From JBCCSZ01 sp039821145 (GTDB taxonomy: Bacteria; Bacteroidota; Bacteroidia; Chitinophagales; Saprospiraceae): 64,000 nt of DNA. The notes beneath the pieces are model-generated. The model was given only the letters and a program-made list of their open reading frames with translations. It had not been told where the DNA came from and ran no database searches. The position numbers and the translations under genes were made by a program. Shown one piece after another: positions 53,891 through 62,200 of the stretch; the first letter of the stretch is position 1; each line of letters begins with the position of its first letter. Where the stretch lies: positions 20,466 through 84,465 of the forward strand of contig JBCBOS010000032.1 of the NCBI GenBank assembly GCA_039821145.1, read 5' to 3'.

Positions 53891-54898
53891 ATGATGAAAA
53901 AAATACTTCTCTCTTGTTGCCTCTTGCTTTGTACGACAACTGCCCCATTGGCGCAGGACACCTTCTCCATCCTGGCCATCGATCCCGACACCAAGGAAAT
54001 TGGCAGCGCCGGAGCCTCTTGCGTGGATTTGTTTGCCTTCAGTGGACTCTCAGATGATTTTTTGGGAGAGATTTTTCCCGGAATCGGAGTCATTCATACC
54101 CAGGCATTCTATGTGGCAGCCAACCAGGCCAATGCCCGCAACCAAATGAACCAAGGAAAAAGTGCGCAGGAAATCATCGATTGGTTGGTAGCAAATGACG
54201 TATTTGGCCAACCAGAATTGCGACAGTATGGCGTAGTGCGCTGGACACCGGACGGCATAGAGACAGCGGCTCATACCGGCAACCAAGCCCCAACGCCCCG
54301 CGCTCAGATCACTGGCGACAACTACACCATCATCGGCAATGTGATCGCCAGTACCGCAGTAGTCGATTCCATGGAAGCTGCCTTTCTCCGGGCCGAGGGT
54401 GACTTGGCCTGCAAGCTGATGGCGGCAATGGATGCTGCCAAGAGGGCGGGCGGAGATGCCCGATGCACGGACAATGGAACCTCTTCGCTGTTTGCCTTTC
54501 TCAAAGTCGCACAAGCTTCTGATACCTTTGGTGATCCTTCTTTTTTGATCTCTGTCAGAACCCGCTCCAGTGATGGCATCGAGCCTGTAGACTCCCTACA
54601 AACCCTCTTTGACCAACGAAAAAATTGCCAATTGATCAACAATCTTTCCACATCCCCTTCTCTGGAAACAGCCATCCGCCTGCATCCCAACCCAAGCTCA
54701 CAGCAGCTGTACATCAACCACAGTCATCCCAGTCCGTTACAGCTACAAGTATTTGACAGCAGTGGCCGACTGCACCAACAACAGTCCCTTCGCTTCACAG
54801 AACGCCTGTCCACCGACCAGTGGCCAAATGGCATGTACTACCTGCAATTTTCCACTGATCAACAGTCGTGGACAACGAAGATTGTCATTCACCACTGA
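53891..54898 (+). CDS. DUF1028 protein with T9SS type A sorting domain
   Basis: The product has 335 residues from MMKKILLSCC; the frame back to 53822 is not needed. A signal peptide (ending PLAQ) leads into a DUF1028 domain (residues about 24-245: TFSILAIDPDTKEIGSAGAS, TQAFYV, HTGNQAPTPRAQITGDNYTIIGN). This is an Ntn-hydrolase-like family of unproven function. The last 70 residues are a type A T9SS sorting domain (IRLHPNPSSQQLYI, LQVFDSSGRL, NGMYYLQF). It is exported and probably cell-surface-bound. It converges on the next gene with 7 bases between. Confidence 0.88.
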   Translation: MMKKILLSCCLLLCTTTAPLAQDTFSILAIDPDTKEIGSAGASCVDLFAFSGLSDDFLGEIFPGIGVIHTQAFYVAANQANARNQMNQGKSAQEIIDWLVANDVFGQPELRQYGVVRWTPDGIETAAHTGNQAPTPRAQITGDNYTIIGNVIASTAVVDSMEAAFLRAEGDLACKLMAAMDAAKRAGGDARCTDNGTSSLFAFLKVAQASDTFGDPSFLISVRTRSSDGIEPVDSLQTLFDQRKNCQLINNLSTSPSLETAIRLHPNPSSQQLYINHSHPSPLQLQVFDSSGRLHQQQSLRFTERLSTDQWPNGMYYLQFSTDQQSWTTKIVIHH

Positions 54899-54905
54899 CA
54901 GTATG

Positions 54906-55838
54906 TTACAAGGTACTGAGTTCCTTTTGGCGGATGGGCTTGCGCCTCAAGTGCAAGGACCACCCTAGGAGGGCCGGCAAGGCAAAGCCGAGTGCATTCA
55001 ACGAACCGTGTACCGCATGCATCCAGGGAATGCTGAGGAAGGCAAGAGGAAAGACAGATCGCCAGGCGTACAAAAGGGCGAGACACATGCCCGCAGACAA
55101 GGCCAGTCCTCCCAACAACCAGTAAATGGCAGCAGATTGACCACGATACATGCGAAACAGCACCAGATGCCCAATTCCAATCATCAAACCAGACAAAGCC
55201 ATGATGCTGGCACAAAGCATTTCGATGAAGTGAGGAAGGTGAAATTGAGAACTTGTGATGCCAATGGCTGTCAATGGAATGCCCATGGCCACGCCATACG
55301 CTGCGATGCGAATCCATCTTCCAGGCAAATGGCCAACCACCCAGCCTGTTAGCAAGGGCAGGATGAAACCAGCGTAGTGAAAATGTGCAACTGTCAGAAG
55401 GACGATGGCAGGCGAGAATCCCATGGGCTGGAAACCCAATCGGTCCGCAACAGCCCAAATGGCCCCGACGGGCAGATAGACAAATGCCAACAAGTGACTC
55501 AAGTCAGCGGGAGCCTTCCAGATGCAAAGCTTGCGCCGACGCCACTTGTGATGGGCAACCGCCAAGGTCAACACCAGCCATGGCATGGCAAAAACAGCCG
55601 CTTCCCATCCCTGGTCGAGCAGGAAGCTGATGGCCAACAAACTGGCAGCGGGCAAGCCCATTTGGACATACCACTCTGGACTGCGGGTCAGCTCCCATGC
55701 CAAGGGAATCAACCAAAGAGCAGCAGCCAATACCAAGGCCGATACATACGGAAGTGCGAAGGGGTCAAAGGGGCGGGCCAGAAAAAGCCAGGCCAACCAC
55801 AGACAAAATCCAACAAATGACCAACTGCCCATTTTCAT
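54906..55838 (-). CDS. YndJ family membrane protein
   Basis: The product has 310 residues from the ATG that overlaps the DUF1990 stop codon (ATGA); the frame back to 55952 lies inside that gene. About 9 membrane helices. The second half has the YndJ pattern (PAIVLLTVAHFHYAGFILPLL near residue 150 and HAVHGSLNALGFALPALLGW near the end). Function unknown. It is cotranscribed with the DUF1990 gene, a pairing that recurs in other bacteria. Confidence 0.85.
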   Translation of the reverse strand: MKMGSWSFVGFCLWLAWLFLARPFDPFALPYVSALVLAAALWLIPLAWELTRSPEWYVQMGLPAASLLAISFLLDQGWEAAVFAMPWLVLTLAVAHHKWRRRKLCIWKAPADLSHLLAFVYLPVGAIWAVADRLGFQPMGFSPAIVLLTVAHFHYAGFILPLLTGWVVGHLPGRWIRIAAYGVAMGIPLTAIGITSSQFHLPHFIEMLCASIMALSGLMIGIGHLVLFRMYRGQSAAIYWLLGGLALSAGMCLALLYAWRSVFPLAFLSIPWMHAVHGSLNALGFALPALLGWSLHLRRKPIRQKELSTL

Positions 55839-56419
55839 GCCTGTACTTTTTGAGGTGTAGCACGTACCAATGCCTGCATTTGGCGAGTGGAGTGGCGCCC
55901 AAATCGTTTTTGACAAAGCCGTACGATTGGATAGCCCAAGCGCGTCAGCCATGAGCGTGGTTTAGAAAAAGCCCGAATGTGATAGAAAATTTCACCCTCC
56001 GGATTGCGTTCCACCCAAAAGGCCTCCTCCCCCATCTCCACATGTCCGGGCAGTGTTCCATAAGCAAAACCACAGCGATTAGGCTCGTCGATGACATAGA
56101 CAATGCGGGCACTGTTGAGCCACCAAAGTCCAAACAAGCGGATCAGCACCGCCACCGTACCACCATCTTGGACCCCAGTCGCCGGATAAATCTCCGTCCA
56201 TTCATTGGGAAATTGCTCCCAATTCATCACGGCCTCACAGGCTCGTTGCCAGACGTGTTCTCCCCTTCCCAAGTGGATGGAATACTGGTCATTGTCATAT
56301 CCTTCCGCCTGTTCCAGGCGGCTGGCTCCCTGTTCGGGGTAGGTACAGCTGTAGGTTTTTTCTTTTTCGAGAAATCGGTCAAGGATGGCCTTCGGTGGTT
56401 TTTGCATGTAGATAGTCAT
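55835..56419 (-). CDS. DUF1990 family protein
   Basis: The product has 194 residues from MTIYMQKPPKAIL at 56419. The open frame begins at 56434, but the -7 box lies over 56432-56439, so the first codons would be upstream of the transcript. The start at 56419 would be almost leaderless; 56407 is also possible. DUF1990 signs: DNDQYSIHLGRGEHVWQRA, VYVIDEPNRCGFAYGTLPGHVEMGEEAF. The fold is predicted to be START/polyketide-cyclase-like. First gene of the operon with YndJ. A 22-bp palindrome overlaps its -33 region. Confidence 0.88.
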   Translation of the reverse strand: MTIYMQKPPKAILDRFLEKEKTYSCTYPEQGASRLEQAEGYDNDQYSIHLGRGEHVWQRACEAVMNWEQFPNEWTEIYPATGVQDGGTVAVLIRLFGLWWLNSARIVYVIDEPNRCGFAYGTLPGHVEMGEEAFWVERNPEGEIFYHIRAFSKPRSWLTRLGYPIVRLCQKRFGRHSTRQMQALVRATPQKVQA

Positions 56420-56431
56420 GTGGCTTTTTTT

Positions 56432-56439
56432 CAAAGATA
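56432..56439 (-). promoter_or_regulatory. Promoter of DUF1990-YndJ operon
   Basis: On the minus strand the -7 box reads TATCTTTG, and a TTG lies 20 bases upstream (56460-56462), the expected Bacteroidota spacing. The TTG falls inside the palindrome at 56455-56476. Confidence 0.6.
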
Positions 56440-56454
56440 TGCCTTATTTTCAAT

Positions 56455-56476
56455 ACTTTCAATAATTATTGAAAGT
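56455..56476. promoter_or_regulatory. Perfect 22-bp palindrome, operator candidate
   Basis: ACTTTCAATAA is followed at once by its exact reverse complement. An extra direct copy of TTTCAATA lies at 56448-56455, 9 bases from the one in the palindrome. The dyad covers the -33 element of the minus-strand promoter, the position of a repressor site. The lack of a loop and the AT-rich arms argue against a terminator. Confidence 0.7.
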
Positions 56477-56585
56477 TTATATTCTCTGTCTTGTCTCCCA
56501 AATAAGAGGCTGCCAAAACAGAACATAATACAAAAAAACATCATATGATTTGATGACTCTCATTGCATTAGATGGAAATAAATAT

Positions 56586-56593
56586 TATATTTG
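56586..56593 (+). promoter_or_regulatory. Promoter TTG-N20-TATATTTG
   Basis: A perfect -7 box TATATTTG (56586-56593) has a TTG at 56563-56565, 20 bases upstream. It lies 39 bases before the ATG of the small gene at 56633 and supports that gene being real. Confidence 0.6.
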
Positions 56594-56632
56594 TTTTTAA
56601 TGTTTTATTCTGATTTTTAAAAGCTCTGTCCA

Positions 56633-56965
56633 ATGACTATTGCCTCTAAGTCCAGTACCAGCAGGTCGGCTATTCTCATGACACAGGCCAGAACGGTCTG
56701 TCAAAAAAGAGAAATCACCCTCAAGCAATTGGCTACATCCCTCCACGACAAACACCCATTTTTTTCGCTCTCCGAGATACACAAACTATTGAGGGGAGAA
56801 AAATACCGCCAAGAGTTGGGCAGCATTTTGAGCTATGAGTTGAAGTTGGCTTTGAAAAAATCGACCCTTCAGTTCAAACCCTTGGACCGCTTGTATTTGT
56901 CAGCAGTCCGTCAGCGCCCACGACCGCACAGACGCTTTGCTTGCAGCTCGGTCATCCCACAATGA
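56633..56965 (+). CDS. Small HTH-like hypothetical protein
   Basis: The product has 110 residues and is basic. Residues about 26-60 (REITLKQLATSLHDKH, then SLSEIHKLLRGEKYR) have the spacing of a helix-turn-helix of the XRE/Ner kind, but no family is recognised with confidence. The C-terminus is rich in Arg and His. It has its own consensus promoter and is divergent from the DUF1990-YndJ operon. It might be the regulator that binds the palindrome between them. That is a guess from position. Confidence 0.6.
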   Translation: MTIASKSSTSRSAILMTQARTVCQKREITLKQLATSLHDKHPFFSLSEIHKLLRGEKYRQELGSILSYELKLALKKSTLQFKPLDRLYLSAVRQRPRPHRRFACSSVIPQ

Positions 56966-56975
56966 GGCAGATCAC

Positions 56976-57548
56976 TTACTTCGCGGGTATTTCTTCCACC
57001 AAGTCCCGAAGAGATTGCCCATCCACTTGTACGTCTTGCAGCACCCCTTCTCCTTGGTGTACTTTTACGAGAGCATAAACGGTCTTCTCCCCTTTTCGAA
57101 GGAGATCGAAATAGTACTTCTCAGCAGCTGGTGCCTTGCTCTCTTCCATGTAGAATTTTTCAAATGGATATTTCACCCGTATGGTCGCTCCATTGTCGCG
57201 GACGTAGTCCAGTTCGGCTTGTAGGTGCGGGACCATTTGGGTGGGTTTATCTGCTGTGATCCGCTGAATTTTGGCAAAGCCATCCGCATCATTTTCCAAC
57301 CAAACGCAGACCTGGTCTCCCCGCTCCCAGCCTTCGGTACTCAGGTAATTTCCTTCCAGTATGTCTGCCTCAAATGCCAGGCGAATGTATTTGCCGCGAA
57401 AGGGATCATTGGGATCGTACGCACGAGTTTTGAACCGAAAGCTCTGCCCCTCTGCCAAGACGTATTCTTGGTCCCAAATCATTTTGGCGGGGACAGCCAA
57501 TTGGAATAGGACGACCAATGCAAAAAAGAGTTGCCATTTGTTTTTCAT
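56976..57548 (-). CDS. GDYXXLXY domain protein
   Basis: The product has 190 residues. An N-terminal membrane anchor or signal (WQLFFALVVLFQLAVPAKMIW) is followed by AYDPNDPFRGKYIRLAFEAD, which fits the GDYXXLXY family in which DPFRGxYxxL is the signature. Function unknown. Such proteins are normally encoded after or fused to DUF2157 membrane proteins, and here the start overlaps the DUF2157 stop in ATGA. Confidence 0.88.
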   Translation of the reverse strand: MKNKWQLFFALVVLFQLAVPAKMIWDQEYVLAEGQSFRFKTRAYDPNDPFRGKYIRLAFEADILEGNYLSTEGWERGDQVCVWLENDADGFAKIQRITADKPTQMVPHLQAELDYVRDNGATIRVKYPFEKFYMEESKAPAAEKYYFDLLRKGEKTVYALVKVHQGEGVLQDVQVDGQSLRDLVEEIPAK

Positions 57549-58837
57549 GACGAGCGTTGTTTGAGGATTCGGTAATTGGCAAAAAAGAAGCCCAGCCCCA
57601 GGAGGACAAATAAGATGCCTCGGAAGACAAAGGAAATGTTGACATCAAAGAAACGGCATGCAATCAATGTCGTCAGGATCAGCAAGCCGAGATTCAAAAA
57701 GCCCAGATGCCCCTTTGCACTTCCCTTCCGAAGATAGAACAGGCCTGCCGCCAGCAACAGGATGTTGATGAATACAGCTGCTCCAACGGAAGAGAAATAC
57801 CCGAGGACAAAAGTCAAAGCGTAGATGACAAACGCGAAGGACAAAGGATTGATCTGATCGAGCTGATGCCAATCCTTTTTGCGCAACAGCAGGTAGATGG
57901 CAATGCCCATCAGCAGAAGGCTCACCCAAATTTCGCTGCTTCCCCACATGCGACCAAGGAAGGCAGCATTTCCGTCGTAAACGGCATCCGACCAAAATTC
58001 ATCAAAGCTGGCGATGAGAAAGAGAATCAGAATTCCCAAAGCGCCCAATGCCCGGAAGGGGTTGTTGATCAATTTTTTACTGGAAAAAGGAGCTTGTGTC
58101 CCCAGCAAAAAGTAGACAGCCAATAGATTGACATACGCCAGCCACATCAGAGGTGCTGCATCGAGGGCCAACATCCCCAATACGATGAGCAACACAATGC
58201 CGATTGTCCAGCAGTGAGCGTGAAAGCCATTGCTGGAAAAATCATCGCGATACAGCTTGTACATGAATGGGGCATCGGCCAACAACAACAGCCAAAACAA
58301 ATAGGGCTCCTCTGAATGCCGAGGGCCGTAGCCCAAGATGCAGGCATACCAGGTAATCCCACCGATGTACAACAAGGAGGCCATAGTGGAATTCATCAGA
58401 TATACGATGGGCAAGCAGAGCACCATCCAGGTCAATAGGTAGGCGTCCAGGCTGCCTTGTATGTTGTAAATCTGGCTGATCATTGCCAAACAGGCTCCCA
58501 AAGCAAGAAACAAAAAGACGGCACTTCCCTCTCGCCAAGCAGCCTGATCGCCCTGTTTGGACAAGGCATAATAACAGGCAATTTGCCCCATCAATACAGG
58601 AACAAAGGCCCAGACCAATTTGATTCCCCGACCAAATTGATCCCAATTGTGTGCGACAATCAAGATGATGCCCAGACCGACAAGAACAGCGCCAAGCACG
58701 CCAAAGACAACGGTCAGACGACTGGAAGGAGAGGCGACTTTGCCCTCGTAATACGCCTCAATGCGTTGGGCTGTCTCTTGGGTGAGAATGCCCTCCGACA
58801 TCAATTCGTGTAGGTTAACTTTGATCGGTTTATTCAT
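57545..58837 (-). CDS. DUF2157 multi-span membrane protein
   Basis: The product has 430 residues from MNKPIKVNLHELM; the frame back to 58909 is not needed. A cytoplasmic N-terminus with SEGILTQETAQRIEAYYE (the DUF2157 head) is followed by about 12 membrane helices. LIVAHNWDQFGRGIKL is the conserved loop after the second helix. Function unknown. Operon with the GDYXXLXY gene. Confidence 0.9.
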   Translation of the reverse strand: MNKPIKVNLHELMSEGILTQETAQRIEAYYEGKVASPSSRLTVVFGVLGAVLVGLGIILIVAHNWDQFGRGIKLVWAFVPVLMGQIACYYALSKQGDQAAWREGSAVFLFLALGACLAMISQIYNIQGSLDAYLLTWMVLCLPIVYLMNSTMASLLYIGGITWYACILGYGPRHSEEPYLFWLLLLADAPFMYKLYRDDFSSNGFHAHCWTIGIVLLIVLGMLALDAAPLMWLAYVNLLAVYFLLGTQAPFSSKKLINNPFRALGALGILILFLIASFDEFWSDAVYDGNAAFLGRMWGSSEIWVSLLLMGIAIYLLLRKKDWHQLDQINPLSFAFVIYALTFVLGYFSSVGAAVFINILLLAAGLFYLRKGSAKGHLGFLNLGLLILTTLIACRFFDVNISFVFRGILFVLLGLGFFFANYRILKQRSS

Positions 58838-59240
58838 TGGAACTTGCTTAGATGATTGGGTAAATATATGGTTTTTCGAAATGCCGACAAAGACACCAGC
58901 CCCCATCAAAGAAGTATCATGGGCCTGCTGGTCTCCACCTTAGACATGGTCACGGAGACGAAATTCCCCATTTTCCCTGTCACAGTTATCCCTCAAAAAA
59001 AATACTAAACTGCTGAGTTACTCTTAACATGCGACAAATACTTCTCCCCGCCTAAGTTCAAAAACCATTCTATCCTTTATATCCCCTTGATGTAACTCCC
59101 CTCCGGCTCCGCCGGAATGTTGATCGAACCCCTTCGAATCGTAAAATTCCACCTTTTTCATAGGCTGGCTGGAAAGTGTCCCTTTCCGGCCTGAAGTCTC
59201 TTTGCCATCATCAATCTCAACACGTCAACAGAAGACAAGT
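58838..59240. other. Divergent intergenic region
   Basis: These 403 bases separate the DUF2157 operon from the giant surface protein gene. A 6-bp dyad TCCGGC-TCC-GCCGGA lies at 59102-59116. No consensus -7 box was found for either gene and no open frame looks coding. Confidence 0.5.
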
Positions 59241-62200
59241 ATGCCCACAAAACTTTACACCCAAAGCATTCTTTCACATCCGCTTTCGACTGTTGCCCGG
59301 CTCAGCTTTTTTCTGCTGCTGGCACTGTCGGGCCTGCAAGCCAAGGCAGCAAAGGTTTCCACAGACCTTTGTCCGGCAGACAGTCTGCAGCTGATCACCT
59401 ACAGCTCGGTAGATGATGCCCTGGCAGAGTTCAAGGATTTTGCCTTTGCAGCAGAGGCCCGCATCGGAAATCGGAAAAACAATGGGACTTATGAGATGGA
59501 CATTCATCGCATCAGTCCCTTTGAATTGTTCAATAGCAAGCAGTTGCAGTGGAACAATGGAGAGACCAAGTCTTTTTCCATCACCTATGATCCACAAGCG
59601 TCTGGCAAGAACAAATTCATCTATGTGCTGGATGGAAAGACGCTCAAACTCAATCCCAACAATCCGCCAAAAGGTCCTGGCTTTTCCGATGCCTTGGATG
59701 GATTATGGATTTATGCCCGGGGAGGTACCAACAACATTGTAGCTCGCACCCAAGTCAGCAACCTCAACCTCAATGGCATACTCGTCACAACTGACATCGA
59801 CGTGCCCCACAACGAACAGATTGAGAATATGGTCCTCGCAGGAGTGGCTCTGTACGATGGATTCACCCTCACAGGAGACATCACCTTCAGCTGGCCAGGA
59901 GAAGATCCGAGAAACTCACAAATGAATGTGGGCTTCAAATTGGGCAAACTCAGCGATTGCGAACTTGGCAATGGATGCGAACTCAGCGCAACCTGCACAG
60001 CTACTCAACCCGATTGTGAAAGCCAAGATGGCGGCAGCATAGAAGTCACAGTTGAAGGGGGCAGTGGCGAATACATTTTTCACTGGAGCAACAACGACTG
60101 TACACAAAACATCGAAGGACTGGAAAACGGGACCTACACCGTTACCATCACCGATGAAGTCACTGGCTGTACTGCCAGCTGTTCGGCCACCATCGATGGC
60201 CCCACTCCCATCGAAGGCTACTGCCGAAGAAACAACATCAGCTGCCATGGCGCACAAGATGGAGCCATTGATGTGGTCATCACCGATGGGGATGGCCCTT
60301 TCTCTTTTGAGTGGAGCAATGGCGAACAAACAGAAGACCTGGAACAGCTCGGCCCTGGAGAATATGTGCTTACTGTCACAGATGCACATGGGTGTACTGC
60401 CAGCTGCGCAGTAGAGCTGCACGAACCGGATGCCCTGGAAATCAGCTGCGTACCAACCCAACCCGTTTGTGGGGAAACCAGCGACGGGGCCATCGATGTG
60501 AGCGTGAGTGGTGGCAGTGGCAATTACATTTTTCACTGGAGCAACGACGCTTGTACCGAAGACGTCAGTGGATTGGATGTGGGCACCTACACAGTCACCG
60601 TCACCGATGACAGTGGCTGCTCCGTCACCTGCACCTCCACCATCTCCGGCACTGTAGAACGGACTTACGAAGTTGAAAGTACCTTTGACAACTGTGGCTC
60701 CTGGTGCCGCGACTACTACGCTTTTACGCTTGGAAGAGACAACTGTTATATTGCCGAGGACGACTTGACATTTGTGGAATATGCAGATGGTACTGCACTC
60801 CTGTCAGGTTCTGTTTCACAAAATGGAAACATCGGATACCTGTCCGTTAGATTCTACGACCGCACCGAAACGCCACCGACTGGCAGTCCCAAATACGAAC
60901 TCTGCGCCAATGGTGGTGGAGAGGACTGGTATTACTACCCTCGCATCGAGGGGACTTTCACCGCTCCCAATGGCGACGTCATCGAGTTCAACCGCCGCGG
61001 CCCTTCTTTCCAGATTGGCGACGGAGCCAACCTACAAGACGATGCCTACGGCGCCAGCGGTTGGTTTGACTACGATGGTGGGGTTGGAGACATGAACTTC
61101 AAACTCAGCAATCCAATTCAAACGCTGCCGCTGGAAGTGGCTTGCCTTCCACAACAACCAGATTGCCTGGATACCTTGGGAGGCATTGGATTGCAAGTGA
61201 GCGGAGGAAATGCGCCATACACCTATCTGTGGAGCAATGGCGAAACGACGGCCAGCATCGACCAATTGCCCAGTGGAGAATACGCCGTATCAGTCACCGA
61301 TGCCAACGGATGCACAGCTGTCTGTGTCGCACTCATTGAGGGAGTTATCCAGAGTCGATATGAAGTCGAAAGCACTTTTGACAACTGTGGCTCCTGGTGC
61401 CGCGATTACTATGCCTTCACACTTGGCAGAGACAATTGCTACATCGCCGAAGACGATTTGGAGTTTGTCGAGTATGCAGATGGTACGGCATTGCTGTCGG
61501 GTTCTGTTTCACAAAATGGAGAAGTCGGATACCTCTCCGTTCGATTCTTCGACCGCACCGAAACGCCACCAACTGGCAGTCCCAAATACGAACTCTGCGC
61601 CAATGGTGGTGGAGAAGAGTGGTACTACTATCCTCGCTTCGAAGGAACTTTTACTGCTCCCAATGGCGATGTCATCGAATTCAACCGCCGCGGTCCTTCT
61701 TTCCAAATTGGCGACGGAGCCAACTTGCAAGACGATGCCTATGGCGCCAGTGGTTGGTTTGACTACGACGGAGGAGTTGGAGACATGAACTTCAAACTCA
61801 GCAATCCGGTATTTCCTACCTCCATCGACATCAGCTGCATCCCAAGCTCTCCCGACTGCGAAAGCGATTCCTTGGGCAGCATTCAATTGACAGTAGAAGG
61901 TGGCAATGCGCCCTACACTTTTAGTTGGAGCAATGGTGCCAGCACCCAAAACATCGACAACCTGCCTGCTGGCATTTACAGCGTCACCGTAAGCGATTCG
62001 GAAGGCTGCGAAGCAAATTGTGAAACAGAGATCACAGAGACAAGCACCTTCAGCCTTTCCTGCCTGCCAACCCAGCCCGACTGCACCAACGAATTTGGCA
62101 GCATTTCCGTGGCTGTAGAAAATGAAGAAAACTCGAATAATGATTACACATTTCTCTGGAGTAATGGGGCTACTACACAAGCTGCAGATGGCCTCACTCC

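Noticed and set aside
56633..56965. Toxin-antitoxin member
   Set aside because: No second small gene is coupled to it; the partner across the promoter is the DUF1990-YndJ operon.
59127..59150. tRNA-like TTCGAATC motif
   Set aside because: No matching acceptor stem, anticodon arm or D arm around it.
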